DNA of 34,805 nucleotides. It comes from an uncultured Saprospiraceae bacterium. GTDB taxonomy: Bacteria > Bacteroidota > Bacteroidia > Chitinophagales > Saprospiraceae. The stretch covers positions 1 to 34,805 of the forward strand of contig CALLVC010000006.1 in assembly GCA_938010785.1 (NCBI GenBank), written 5' to 3'. Position numbers and translations under genes: made by a program. The stretch's first letter is position 1; every line of letters begins with the position of its first letter. Shown in pieces: positions 1 to 9,911 of the stretch. A model generated the notes under the pieces. It saw only the letters and a program-made list of their open reading frames with translations, was not told the DNA's origin and made no database searches.

Positions 1-98
1 TGCAATAAATTTAAACTAAGCACTAACAAAATGTAATCCATAATATTACCCATCGTAATAAAACCAATAAAAAGACTACAAAATATAATACACTAAAA

Positions 99-106
99 TA
101 CCTTTG
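99..106 (+). promoter_or_regulatory. Bacteroidota -7 motif (TACCTTTG) upstream of ilvD
   Basis: Matches TAnnTTTG, about 70 nt before the ilvD ATG. No clear -33 TTG seen. Confidence 0.5.
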
Positions 107-177
107 AAAAACAATCCCTAATCAATCAACCAAAACAAGACCTTATTTGTAACTAAAAACCACTATTAATACCTAGT

Positions 178-1857
178 ATGTCAAAATTAAACAAGTACAG
201 CAAGACACTTACACAGAACGATGAATTACCTGGTGCACAGGCCATGCTACACGCTATTGGTCTGACTACCAAAGACTTAAAGAAAGCACAAATCGGAATT
301 GTAAGTACAGGATGGGAGGGCAACCCTTGTAATATGCACCTCAATGATTTAGCCAAAGACATTAAAAAAGGGGTCAATAAAGAAGAGTTGATTGGCTTAA
401 TTTTCCATACTATCGGGGTCAGTGACGGGATGTCTATGGGAACTTCTGGAATGCGGTTTTCTCTAGTATCTAGAGATATTATTGCCGATTCTATTGAAAC
501 AGTGGCTTCTGCACAGTGGTATGATGGCATTGTGGCGGTCGTAGGTTGTGATAAAAATATGCCCGGGGCAATGATGGCTTTGGGTCGTCTGAACCGACCA
601 AGTATTTTGGTGTATGGCGGAACCATTCAACCGGGATGTGTGGCGGATAAAAAATTAGACATCGTTTCTGCTTTTGAAGCTTTAGGGCAAAAAGTAGCGG
701 GTGATATTACAGAAAAAGATTTTCGGGCAGTTGTCAAAAATGCTTGCCCGGGCGCAGGTGCATGTGGTGGAATGTACACCGCTAATACCATGTCCTCGGC
801 TATCGAGGCAATGGGAATGAGTTTACCTTATAGTTCTTCTAACCCAGCAGTGAGTAAGGATAAGGCGCAGGAAATGAATAGAGTTGGGAAGGCGATGAAA
901 AACTTATTAAAGAAGGACATCAAACCTAGAGATATTATGACGCGGGCAGCTTTTGAAAATGCCTTGACGTTAATTACCGTTTTAGGTGGGTCTACCAATG
1001 CCGTGCTACACATGATTGCCATGGCAAAATCTGTTGGTGTGCCATTGACCATTGATGATTTCCAAATGATTAGCGATAAAACGCCATTTTTGGCGGACTT
1101 GAAACCAAGTGGTCAATTTGTGATGGAAGATTTATATAAAGTAGGTGGTGTTCCTGCGGTTTTAAAGTTACTTTTAAAAGAAGGATATATCGACGGAACT
1201 TGTATGACCGTAACGGGTAAAACTTTAGCAGAAAACCTAAAAGATTTACCTGGTTTGAAAAAAGGTCAAAAAGTGGTGCATGGTTTTGATGACCCAATCA
1301 AAGAATCTGGTCATTTAAGAATCCTTTATGGTAATTTAGCAGAAGAAGGCTCCGTTGCCAAAATTACAGGTAAAGAAGGCTTAGTTTTCAAAGGAACCGC
1401 TAAGGTATTTGATGGCGAACCTGCTGCCAATAAAGCTATCGTCGGCGGTAAAATTAAAGCAGGTGACGTAATTGTTATTCGCTATTCTGGCCCTAAAGGA
1501 GCACCGGGAATGCCAGAAATGCTGAAACCAACTTCCGCTATTATGGGAGCTGGCTTAGGCAAAAAAGTAGCCTTGATTACGGATGGTCGTTTTTCTGGTG
1601 GGACACATGGATTTGTAGTTGGACATATCACGCCAGAAGCCCAAGTTGGTGGGTTGATTGGCTTGCTAAAAGACGGTGATAAAATCACTATTGATGCTAA
1701 AAAGAATAGTATTAAAGCACACATTACCAAGAAAGAAATCAAAGCCAGAAGAAAAGCGTGGAAAGCACCGAAAAGTCCAGCGACTAACGGTATTTTGCGA
1801 AAATATATGCATAACGTTTCGTCTGCCAGCGAAGGCTGCGTGACGGATGAGTTTTAA
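178..1857 (+). CDS. ilvD: Dihydroxy-acid dehydratase
   Basis: 559-aa ORF with IlvD/Edd family motifs ([60 protein letters not shown]); followed by ilvB and ilvN. Confidence 0.97.
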   Translation: MSKLNKYSKTLTQNDELPGAQAMLHAIGLTTKDLKKAQIGIVSTGWEGNPCNMHLNDLAKDIKKGVNKEELIGLIFHTIGVSDGMSMGTSGMRFSLVSRDIIADSIETVASAQWYDGIVAVVGCDKNMPGAMMALGRLNRPSILVYGGTIQPGCVADKKLDIVSAFEALGQKVAGDITEKDFRAVVKNACPGAGACGGMYTANTMSSAIEAMGMSLPYSSSNPAVSKDKAQEMNRVGKAMKNLLKKDIKPRDIMTRAAFENALTLITVLGGSTNAVLHMIAMAKSVGVPLTIDDFQMISDKTPFLADLKPSGQFVMEDLYKVGGVPAVLKLLLKEGYIDGTCMTVTGKTLAENLKDLPGLKKGQKVVHGFDDPIKESGHLRILYGNLAEEGSVAKITGKEGLVFKGTAKVFDGEPAANKAIVGGKIKAGDVIVIRYSGPKGAPGMPEMLKPTSAIMGAGLGKKVALITDGRFSGGTHGFVVGHITPEAQVGGLIGLLKDGDKITIDAKKNSIKAHITKKEIKARRKAWKAPKSPATNGILRKYMHNVSSASEGCVTDEF

Positions 1858-1949
1858 AAATTAATTATTAATTATTTGTTGATTGATTGATTCTTGGGTT
1901 GGCTACCTATACCCAATAATTAATCATTAATAATTAATCAACTATTATA

Positions 1950-3710
1950 ATGAAAGTACAACACAAAGCAGATGCTGCCAAAAACGGTCAAGCTGCAAAA
2001 ACGGACAAGCCAATCCAGACAGAAAGAATTAAAGGCGCGGAAGCAGTCGTCAAGTGTCTAATTGCAGAAGGTATTACGACCATTTATGGGTATCCAGGTG
2101 GAGCTATCATGCCAACTTATGATGCGATGTATAGCTACCAAGACCAGCTGCAACACATCCTAGCACGACACGAACAAGGTGCCATTCATGCGGCAGAAGG
2201 TCATGCTAGAGTCACTCGTCAAACGGCGGCTTGTATTGCGACTTCAGGGCCAGGAGCACTGAATTTAGCAACGGGAATTGCAGATGCTTATCTGGACTCT
2301 GTGCCATTGGTTTGTATCACGGGACAAGTATTTAGTGGGGTTTTAGGAACAGATGCTTTCCAAGAAACGGATGTGATTGGTTGTACCATGTCTATCACCA
2401 AATGGAATTATCAGATTACCAAACCTGAAGAAATTCCTGCAGTATTTGCCAAGGCGTTTTATATTGCCAATACGGGCAGACCAGGACCAGTAGTTATTGA
2501 TATTACCAAAGATGCTCAAAATGGGTTGTTGGATTTTCATTATGAAAAAATGACTAAAATCCGAACTTATTTACCAAAGTTGAAGCCTAAAAAGTCAGCT
2601 TTAGAGGCGGCAGCAAAGCTTATCAATAAAGCTAAAAAACCATATATTTTAGCAGGTCATGGTATCCAAATTGCAGGTGCAGAAAAAGAGTTTGTGGAGT
2701 TGATTGAAAAAACAGGGATTCCTGTAGGCTGTACGATTCATGGTTTAGGTACTTTCCCAAATGACCACCCTTTGCATACTGGTATGTTGGGCATGCATGG
2801 GAATTATGGGCCTAATATCAAAACTAATGAATGTGATGTACTGATTGCTATCGGGATGCGGTTCGACGACCGAGTTACGGGTAATCTGGATAAATATGCA
2901 AAACAAGCTCAAGTCATCCATATTGAAATCGACCCATCGGAAATTAATAAAAATGTCCATGCGCATGTGCCGATTGTGGCAGATGCAAAAGAGGCAATTA
3001 CCAAGTTAATTCCACTTGTTAAGAAGCGTAAGCATACCAAATGGTTGAAAGAGTTTAGAGCAGCAGAAAAGATTGAAAAAGCCAAGGTGATTGATAGAGA
3101 TACCAAAGCTTCCCCTAAAGGAGAAATAAAAATGGGGCAAGTAATCAAAGAAGTTTCTGACCAAACCAAGGGAAAAGCTATTGTCGCTACGGACGTTGGA
3201 CAGCACCAAATGATTGCCGCTCGATATTACAAATACAATACGCCTAACTCTTGGGTTTCTTCTGGTGGTGCAGGTACGATGGGCTATGGCTTACCAGCAG
3301 CCTTCGGTGCAAAATTTGCCGACCCAAAACGAGAAGTCATCTGTGTTTGTGGAGATGGTGGATTTCAAATGACCATTCAAGAATTGGGTATGTGTGCCCA
3401 ATGGAATGTGGGGGTCAAAATTCTTTTATTGGATAATAATTACTTGGGAATGGTGCGCCAATGGCAGCAATTATTCTATGATAGACGCTACTCTTCGGTA
3501 GAATTAGTTAATCCTGACTTTGTTACTATCGCTAAAGGATTTGGGGTCAAAGGTAAAACCATTAGTAAGCCAAAGCAATTGAAAAAAGCCATAAAAGAAA
3601 TGTTGGACCATGATGGGCCATATCTATTACACGTCAGAGTGGAAAAAGAAGAGAACGTTTTCCCAATGGTACCAAGTGGTGCTTCTATTGGGGATATCCG
3701 ATTGGAGTAG
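1950..3710 (+). CDS. ilvB: Acetolactate synthase large subunit (biosynthetic, ThDP-dependent)
   Basis: 586-aa [34 protein letters not shown], and ThDP-binding [12 protein letters not shown]...[16 protein letters not shown]. Confidence 0.97.
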   Translation: MKVQHKADAAKNGQAAKTDKPIQTERIKGAEAVVKCLIAEGITTIYGYPGGAIMPTYDAMYSYQDQLQHILARHEQGAIHAAEGHARVTRQTAACIATSGPGALNLATGIADAYLDSVPLVCITGQVFSGVLGTDAFQETDVIGCTMSITKWNYQITKPEEIPAVFAKAFYIANTGRPGPVVIDITKDAQNGLLDFHYEKMTKIRTYLPKLKPKKSALEAAAKLINKAKKPYILAGHGIQIAGAEKEFVELIEKTGIPVGCTIHGLGTFPNDHPLHTGMLGMHGNYGPNIKTNECDVLIAIGMRFDDRVTGNLDKYAKQAQVIHIEIDPSEINKNVHAHVPIVADAKEAITKLIPLVKKRKHTKWLKEFRAAEKIEKAKVIDRDTKASPKGEIKMGQVIKEVSDQTKGKAIVATDVGQHQMIAARYYKYNTPNSWVSSGGAGTMGYGLPAAFGAKFADPKREVICVCGDGGFQMTIQELGMCAQWNVGVKILLLDNNYLGMVRQWQQLFYDRRYSSVELVNPDFVTIAKGFGVKGKTISKPKQLKKAIKEMLDHDGPYLLHVRVEKEENVFPMVPSGASIGDIRLE

Positions 3711-3755
3711 TTATGAGTGATGAATTATGAGTGATGAGTGATATATGATAGTAAG

Positions 3756-3895
3756 ATAAAAATAAATTCAGATTCTTTAGAGTCAAAAAATTAAGTGGCT
3801 TACGCTCTTTTTGCCTCTTGGCAAAAGCCAGTGCGGTTTAAAGTGAACCACTTAGTTATCTTATTTCTTTGACGAGAATCTAAATTTATTTTTAT
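3756..3895. repeat. MITE-like inverted-repeat element between ilvB and ilvN
   Basis: ATAAAAATAAATTCAGATTCT (3756-3776) pairs with AGAATCTAAATTTATTTTTAT (3875-3895), 20/21; continues inward with GTCAAA/TTTGAC and AAGTGG/CCACTT. Confidence 0.8.
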
Positions 3896-3912
3896 TGCGT
3901 TTCTTAACAGCC

Positions 3913-3991
3913 CTGGCGGGGGTCGGGGGGTGGAATAAATAATCAAAAAATCATATTTATATCAAAAATTCCTCCCCCCAGCCCCCTCCAG
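3913..3991. repeat. G/C-tract inverted repeat between ilvB and ilvN
   Basis: CTGGCGGGGGTCGGGGGGTGGAAT (3913-3936) opposite ATTCCTCCCCCCAGCCCCCTCCAG (3968-3991), imperfect complement. Confidence 0.7.
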
Positions 3992-4154
3992 AGAAGGAGA
4001 AAGCTCGTGCAAATCTTAAAATTTTATCGAAAAAAGATACTTCATTATTTCTCTTAAAATCCCTAATTTTACATTTTAAATTAAAAAAATGCCTTCCCTC
4101 TTGGAGGATTTTCGGGAAGATAAGCATCAATACATACCTCCCTAATTTTCAAAA

Positions 4155-4688
4155 ATGAAAAAAGAATATACTATATCCGTTTTCTCTGAAGATATGGTCG
4201 GTTTATTAAGCCGTATCGTTACGGTCTTTACAAGAAGACATATCAATATTGAAAGTCTAGTTACCTCGAAGTCTTCTATTGAAGGGATTTACCGTTTTAT
4301 CATTGTGGTAACCGTTACAGAAGATATGGTGGAAAAATTGGTTAAACAATTGGATAAGCAAGTAGATGTCTTAAAGGCATTCTATTATGAATCTGATGAA
4401 ATTGTTTACCAAGAGGTCGCTTTATATAAATTACCTGCTGCGATTTTCCTAAAAGGTAATCACATTGAATCTTTGGTAAGAAAGCATAATGCTCGAATCT
4501 TGGAAATAGAAGAGGATTATATTGTGATTGAAAAAACAGGCTATCAAGAAGAAACAGAGGCCTTATTACGCGTCTTAGAAGAGATTGGTATTTATGAATT
4601 TACTCGTTCAGGTCGAGTCGCAATTACTAAACATCATGAGCCTTTGAATAAATATTTGGCGCAGTTAGAAGAAGAGGAAGTGGCTTAG
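4155..4688 (+). CDS. ilvN: Acetolactate synthase small (regulatory, ACT-domain) subunit
   Basis: 177-aa ORF with N-terminal ACT domain (YTISVFSEDMVGLLSRIVTVFTRRHINIESL) and the C-terminal ALS small-subunit region (YEFTRSGRVAITK). Confidence 0.93.
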   Translation: MKKEYTISVFSEDMVGLLSRIVTVFTRRHINIESLVTSKSSIEGIYRFIIVVTVTEDMVEKLVKQLDKQVDVLKAFYYESDEIVYQEVALYKLPAAIFLKGNHIESLVRKHNARILEIEEDYIVIEKTGYQEETEALLRVLEEIGIYEFTRSGRVAITKHHEPLNKYLAQLEEEEVA

Positions 4689-4766
4689 TCCATAGAAATG
4701 GGGAATTTTTTAGTGAAGTTTGACATAATTATATTGAATTTTAGTGCTTTATTAATATAAATGTCT

Positions 4767-4774
4767 TACTTTTG
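4767..4774 (+). promoter_or_regulatory. -7 motif (TACTTTTG) upstream of rplS
   Basis: Matches TAnnTTTG, about 110 nt before the rplS ATG. Confidence 0.5.
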
Positions 4775-4887
4775 CACTCATTTTATGAGAAACGTATTTT
4801 TGCGTTTCCAATTCCAAAATCTAAAAATAATGTCGGCATAGCGAAAATCTTACCCGACCTCTTTTTTTTAATTAAAATGTTATAGTG

Positions 4888-5247
4888 ATGGATGCACTAA
4901 AATTTGTACAAGAGCAAATGGCTAATAAAAACGAATTACCTTCATTTCGCCCAGGTGATACCGTAGCTGTTTCTCTAAAAATTAAGGAAGGTGAAAAAGA
5001 ACGTATCCAAATTTATAGAGGAGACGTTATTCAAATTAGAGGTAATGGTGCTACGAAAACCTTTACTGTTAGAAAGATTTCTAATGGTGTTGGCGTAGAA
5101 AGAATCTTCCCTTTGAGTTCTCCTGCTATCGCAGACTTAAAAGTACTTAAGCGTGGTAAGGTAAGAAGAGCGAAGTTGTATTACTTACGTGATTTAGTTG
5201 GTAAGAAATCTAGAATCAAAGAGCGTAAGTTTATCAAGAAAAGCTAA
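4888..5247 (+). CDS. rplS: 50S ribosomal protein L19
   Basis: [35 protein letters not shown]...[21 protein letters not shown]...[25 protein letters not shown] is typical L19. The ORF track starts at GTG 4885; ATG 4888 is the likelier start. Confidence 0.97.
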   Translation: MDALKFVQEQMANKNELPSFRPGDTVAVSLKIKEGEKERIQIYRGDVIQIRGNGATKTFTVRKISNGVGVERIFPLSSPAIADLKVLKRGKVRRAKLYYLRDLVGKKSRIKERKFIKKS

Positions 5248-5274
5248 TTCACATTAATTATTATATGATACGCG

Positions 5275-5306
5275 AAGGGGCGGACACGGGTTGTGTTCGC
5301 CCCTTT
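5275..5306 (+). terminator. Rho-independent-type hairpin after rplS
   Basis: AAGGGGCGGACAC-GGGTT-GTGTTCGCCCCTT, 13-bp stem with one G-U, followed by T-rich sequence. Confidence 0.8.
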
Positions 5307-5393
5307 GAACTTTTGTTGAATCCGTATTTTCAGAATCTCTAAATGGTTGCTCTAGGGCGAATCGAAATCATAAATCATACATCAAAATTCATA

Positions 5394-5414
5394 CCTGCCT
5401 ACCGGACAGGCAGG
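5394..5414. repeat. Short dispersed hairpin repeat (copy 1)
   Basis: CCTGCCT-ACCGGAC-AGGCAGG; related hairpins at 30612-30627 and 34436-34456. Confidence 0.7.
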
Positions 5415-5532
5415 CATCATAAATCCATCAAAATTGAACGAACACCTCTACTAATCATACAGATATATGATTTAAGATTTGGTTAAAAGCAAACCCTAAT
5501 TTCTATATGGCTCTACCTTCACCAACAAATCT

Positions 5533-7128
5533 CTATAACTTCACCATTCTTTTCATTTCTAGAATATCGCTACCCTGCTTGATCACTACGGTATAAATGC
5601 CATTGACAAGGTTATCATTACTGATTCTAAAGCAATGCGGGCCACAGGTCTCAACTTCTATTGGTATCTCTTGTCCCAAATTATTGATTAACTGGATAGA
5701 AGAAATAGATATGGACGATTCATTTAGGAGGATGGTAAACTCCTGCATAAATGGATTTGGGTAAACTCGTACGGCTGTGGTCAAGGCTTTGTTTATCAGC
5801 AATGGGTTATTCGGTTCGACTTTTTCTATTGCTACTTCTGTCTCCGTTTTATTCACATTTCCTGTAATGGAAAAAGGAGTTGTACAATCTTCAATATGCC
5901 CGCTAAAAATACTACCCGCTTTTGCATGGAAGCCATTTCTCAAATGAATCGCTTCGCTACTATTCGTTTCGATATTTTCTCCAGCCTCCACCACTCTAGC
6001 AGAATACAAATTAGCTCTGCAATAATCCATGTCAAAGGTGGGTCTAATGACAAAAAGCCCATTATTGATATCTGAAGCAATAATGTTTTTGGAAGGAAAA
6101 AAAGGATAAACACCCCAACTTCCTTGATACCCACTATAGTTGGTATTATTAGGCTGTGTATCATAATAACCTGCCTTTACAGGATTAGTAGGGTCTGATA
6201 TATCATAAATTTGTACCCCTTCATGATAATAAGAAATGACCACATAATCATTACCAATAATGAAAGGATTGTGCGCAATACTATTAGTGGCATTGGCGGC
6301 TTCTAAGGTAGATTTTAACGTCCCGATGACCGTCATATCACTTAAATCTGCGGTGTTAACTATTTTGACGGACAACCCATGATTTTCATCTGCCATAGCC
6401 ATCACTGTCCCGTCTTCTGAAAGCCAATTGCTATGATTTAATCCCGCATCTACATACCCCGAAATGCTTCCTAAGGTAATTATAGCACTTAAATCACTAA
6501 GGTCATATACGGTCAATTTACTTCGGTAGATATGGGATGCGTAGGCTATATGGTCTCTCACATACATATCGTGAATATAACCATCAGTTAAATTCATATT
6601 AGCCAGCAAGGTAGGATTAGCAGGGTCCGTCATTATATCTAATACCACAATATTCGCTCTATTAGTGCCAACGGCATAGAGTCGGCCATTTTTTTCATCA
6701 ATAAATATATTATGGCAGCTCGAAAAAAAAATATTGCTATCAAAAACGGTACTAACAGTATTCGGCAGGTCTGACAAATCAAATATTTGCAATCTTCCTC
6801 CTGAATTGTCGGACACTCCATACCCATAATGCAAATAAGTTTTAAAATCTCTCCATAAAGAACGACTAGGAGCTGCTATTCTAGCTATTTCGGTAGGGTT
6901 TTCGGGGTCATTGATGTCTATAAAATGCGTGTAATCTAACGAACCTATAATACCATATTCCTTAAACTCTTCGTCCGTATATCCCCAAATATCATTATAA
7001 GATAATCCGCTCTGCACAGCCAAACTGTTATCATCCCAATTTCCTTTTAAGTTTACATTGCTAGATACTTGAGAAAAGCCACAAACATAAAATAATAAGA
7101 GCAGAATACTTAAGTTCGGTTTTAGCAT
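5533..7128 (-). CDS. Choice-of-anchor B family protein with T9SS type A sorting domain
   Basis: 531 aa; N-terminal signal peptide; NDIWGYTDEEFKEYGIIGSLDYTHFIDINDPENPTEIARI...WRDFKTYLHYGYGVSD (choice-of-anchor B/LVIVD-like); C-terminal VYPNPFMQEFTILL...GIYTVVIKQGSDILEMKRMVKL. Confidence 0.85.
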   Translation of the reverse strand: MLKPNLSILLLLFYVCGFSQVSSNVNLKGNWDDNSLAVQSGLSYNDIWGYTDEEFKEYGIIGSLDYTHFIDINDPENPTEIARIAAPSRSLWRDFKTYLHYGYGVSDNSGGRLQIFDLSDLPNTVSTVFDSNIFFSSCHNIFIDEKNGRLYAVGTNRANIVVLDIMTDPANPTLLANMNLTDGYIHDMYVRDHIAYASHIYRSKLTVYDLSDLSAIITLGSISGYVDAGLNHSNWLSEDGTVMAMADENHGLSVKIVNTADLSDMTVIGTLKSTLEAANATNSIAHNPFIIGNDYVVISYYHEGVQIYDISDPTNPVKAGYYDTQPNNTNYSGYQGSWGVYPFFPSKNIIASDINNGLFVIRPTFDMDYCRANLYSARVVEAGENIETNSSEAIHLRNGFHAKAGSIFSGHIEDCTTPFSITGNVNKTETEVAIEKVEPNNPLLINKALTTAVRVYPNPFMQEFTILLNESSISISSIQLINNLGQEIPIEVETCGPHCFRISNDNLVNGIYTVVIKQGSDILEMKRMVKL

Positions 7129-7322
7129 GATGGTGTTTTGTATTTAGTTCAGGGTCACAAATAAAGTCTACAACTAATCTTTATCATTCTGCCCCATTTG
7201 ACCTAAAAAAAACGCTCATTATATCAACATAAATCCCGTTTTTTTAAATCCAACTGAAACAAAAGTCTTAAAGCTGAAGATGTGTACTTTATTTATCCCT
7301 CGTTTCTAATTCTATTGTAAGC

Positions 7323-8240
7323 TTAAAAAGTAGGACAGCCCATTTTACTCCCCTTAGACCGCTTTCGACCACCAATCAAGCCGTTGTCTAAAAAATTAAA
7401 GGAAATCGTAATCCCTGTAATAAAATACCAGTCGTTTGGATTATTATCTCCTCTCGCCAGTCCCGCAACATTGTTACCAAAATTTGCTGCACCTTGGTTA
7501 CTTAACTGTATCGTTTCTAAAGTCGCTCCCTCTCCTGCAAATGCATCATTGCCAGGATAGGTTAGGCTCACATCATCAATATAATCCGTGAATAATTTTC
7601 TAACCCCAATTTCCAGACCCAAGTTTAGCGTCTCCGTAAGCGTATATTTAAAGCCAATACCAAATGGAATAGCAAACTGATTCAATTTGTAAGGTGTTCT
7701 TTCTGGAAAGGCTTCCAAATTTTGCCCTTCTGTTCCTAAAGGTTGCAAATCGTATAATTGACCATTTAAATCCCCTTGAGGATTAAACTGAAAAAACGAG
7801 ATACCACCAAATAGGTAAGGAGAAAAAGTAGACGTATAATTATAAGGCTGATAACCTAATATATTAAATTCCCCAATCAAACTACCTTCATAAATATCAG
7901 AACGGAAATTAAGGTTTCGGTTAATAATATCTGTGTTTCCAGAGTTGCTATCTGCTCCTGAAATACTTGCATAATTAAAACCTAAACGAACCGCTATCAG
8001 ATGATTGATATTGTATTTGGCAAAGGCACCTGCTGCAATGTTTGTTTCTTTCAATTCTATTTGGCTAGAATTACTCGAAAGCTCTCCTAAATAATTTGCG
8101 CCTCCGACCAAAAGGCCTGCTTCAAAATGTTGTCCCCAAAGGGTCATTGGAAAAAAAAGAAGTATTATTATTAATTGTTTCATATCAAAATGAGGTAATG
8201 AATTTATTTTCAATAGACTTGGTACCTTTTGAAATTTCAT
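7323..8240 (-). CDS. DUF6089-like outer-membrane beta-barrel protein
   Basis: Signal peptide followed by HFEAGLLVGGANYLGELSSN and alternating beta-strand pattern with LGFNYASISGADS, LFGGISFFQFNP, PFGIGFKYTLTETLNLGLEIGVRKLFTDYIDDVS. Start may be the internal Met (MKQLIIILLFFPMTLWGQ). Confidence 0.75.
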   Translation of the reverse strand: MKFQKVPSLLKINSLPHFDMKQLIIILLFFPMTLWGQHFEAGLLVGGANYLGELSSNSSQIELKETNIAAGAFAKYNINHLIAVRLGFNYASISGADSNSGNTDIINRNLNFRSDIYEGSLIGEFNILGYQPYNYTSTFSPYLFGGISFFQFNPQGDLNGQLYDLQPLGTEGQNLEAFPERTPYKLNQFAIPFGIGFKYTLTETLNLGLEIGVRKLFTDYIDDVSLTYPGNDAFAGEGATLETIQLSNQGAANFGNNVAGLARGDNNPNDWYFITGITISFNFLDNGLIGGRKRSKGSKMGCPTF

Positions 8241-8292
8241 TTGGCTGTAATTTTAAAACGTAATTAGTGTAACGATAAAATTAAATAAAATT

Positions 8293-8307
8293 ATACCAAA
8301 TTGGTAT
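8293..8307. promoter_or_regulatory. Perfect palindrome upstream of the DUF6089-like gene (possible operator)
   Basis: ATACCAA-A-TTGGTAT, 53 nt upstream of the annotated start (8240, minus strand). Confidence 0.3.
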
Positions 8308-8371
8308 CTCAAGTGTGTCAGACAACAGCTAAAATGAAAAAAATTGAGGTTTTATGGATGATAATTTAAAA

Positions 8372-8391
8372 ACATGGGGCTTACCCCATGT
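8372..8391. repeat. Perfect short hairpin
   Basis: ACATGGGG-CTTA-CCCCATGT followed by TTATGGGGTTTT. Confidence 0.6.
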
Positions 8392-8422
8392 TTATGGGGT
8401 TTTATAAACTTATACTCCTTCC

Positions 8423-8430
8423 TATCTTTG
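8423..8430 (+). promoter_or_regulatory. Orphan -7 motif (TATCTTTG) with no downstream CDS on this strand
   Basis: Matches TAnnTTTG; next plus-strand landmark is the hairpin at 8666-8695. Confidence 0.35.
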
Positions 8431-8665
8431 TATCATAAAGAAGGAGGACATATAATTAATCTTTACCTAAAGATACCTCAAAAAACTTATAGTTTCCTTC
8501 TTCTTTCTAGAAGAAATTAACCTATAGTAAATATATTATCAAAGGAATCCAGTTAACATATCCAAAAGCTTAAAATGTTGACAATACTTATAAATCAAGG
8601 CTTTTACTTTAAAAATCCCTAACTAAACCTAATTCGGTCTTGATTTATTGAGAGAGTTTAACATA

Positions 8666-8695
8666 AAAGGGCGATGTTTTCAAACATCGCCCTTT
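8666..8695. terminator. Perfect bidirectional terminator hairpin
   Basis: AAAGGGCGATGTTT-TC-AAACATCGCCCTTT, 14/14 bp, followed by ATTTTTTG on the plus strand; about 50 nt past the stop of the minus-strand T9SS gene. Confidence 0.85.
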
Positions 8696-8745
8696 ATTTT
8701 TTGAGTACCTTTTTTGTTTATTGGTAAGCTAAACCTACCTTCTTT

Positions 8746-9609
8746 TTACTTCTTATTAAACAACTTTCCAGATTCCAACAATTCCATTTTGTCCAAATCT
8801 ATTACTTCATAAAAATATAAAGCATTTTCTGGTTGAATATTTACCTGTAACTGGTCTGTTGTCATTATTTGATTGTGGATTAACCTTCCGATATTGTCTG
8901 TTATTTTTACTTGAAGATTGGGTCTCTTTCCATCCATTTTTGCTTCAAATATTATCTGGTCTACAAATGGATTAGGATACACTTTTATCATTTCTCTTCT
9001 TCGGATATCTTCTAAAGAAGTCGTCATTGAGTCTGCTTCGATGGCATTGCAATTCCATCCATCTAAATTATAATTTCCTTGATAACTATATATGGCTGCA
9101 CCTCGTCCAATGTCAACCATCTGTAAATCGTTTCCAGGATTGGTATTCATGGAATTGGGACTTACTACCACAAATGGGTCTTCTTCTTCTATCAGATACA
9201 AAGAAGAAGGACACTCATTATTGATGGAACTAAAAGTCAAGATTAAGGTCTCATCATATTGACCAAATTGGGTTACTCTTTCGCTTAGCCTAATACCAAA
9301 TGAAATATAATCCTTTTCTCTATTTTCAATCGGGCTATTCACTCGTGCATTTAATACCCAAGTCCCCATGTAACTTATCATATTCGTCACCTCAAACCCT
9401 GTGGGTGCAACTACTGTTACTTGGCCAGAACCTAATAAAATTTCTTGACTAGGCGCAATGGACGAATCTGGCTTTACGAATATTCCCCAAAGGTTACTAT
9501 CAGGCATCCATTGTAATTTAGTATGTAGTTGGGCGAAAGCTGTATTTGAATAGAAAAAGCAAATAAATAATAGGGATAAACTTACGCTAAATGTTCGAAC
9601 TAGCATCAT
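8746..9609 (-). CDS. T9SS type A sorting domain-containing protein
   Basis: 287 aa; N-terminal signal peptide (VRTFSVSLSLLFICFFYSNTAFAQ) and C-terminal KVYPNPFVDQIIFEAK...ITDNIGRLIHNQ...YFYEVIDLDKMELLESGKL. Confidence 0.8.
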   Translation of the reverse strand: MMLVRTFSVSLSLLFICFFYSNTAFAQLHTKLQWMPDSNLWGIFVKPDSSIAPSQEILLGSGQVTVVAPTGFEVTNMISYMGTWVLNARVNSPIENREKDYISFGIRLSERVTQFGQYDETLILTFSSINNECPSSLYLIEEEDPFVVVSPNSMNTNPGNDLQMVDIGRGAAIYSYQGNYNLDGWNCNAIEADSMTTSLEDIRRREMIKVYPNPFVDQIIFEAKMDGKRPNLQVKITDNIGRLIHNQIMTTDQLQVNIQPENALYFYEVIDLDKMELLESGKLFNKK

Positions 9610-9911
9610 AAATACAGTTTGTTTTAACCGACGCTGACAAATAGAAAGGGTTAGAATAAATTTTGAAGGGGAAAGGGAAGTGAATTAGTTTTGTAGTGTC
9701 GAAAATGAATAAAAATGTAGTGTTAGGGAGGAAAAGTAGTAGTCTTTATTGCATCTTATAGGGTGCAATTTCAATGCCAATTTTAAAGAAGTTACTAAGA
9801 AAAATGAATAAGTTAGACTTTATTCGGTACACGGTACACGGTTGGCCTTCAGAAAACTTTTCGAGTAAAGTCTATTCTAGTTTTGAAGATTTAAATGGTA
9901 AGTTCTAAACA

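Noticed and set aside
153-626. Minus-strand 157-aa ORF antisense to ilvD
   Set aside because: Entirely overlaps the conserved ilvD frame on the opposite strand; shadow ORF without recognisable domains.
1859-1945. ilvD-ilvB spacer hairpin (TTGGGT...ACCCAA with TTAATTATTAATTA flanks) as an attenuator
   Set aside because: Short stem, no leader peptide rich in Ile/Leu/Val and no T-run after the stem; likely low-complexity AT repeat.
1482-3209. Antisense ORFs within ilvD/ilvB (e.g. 1482-1742, 2343-2540, 2745-2966, 2909-3169, 3006-3209)
   Set aside because: All lie opposite conserved coding sequence and show no domain-like composition.
9829-9845. Short direct repeat CGGTACACGGTACACGGT
   Set aside because: Only about two units; too short to interpret.
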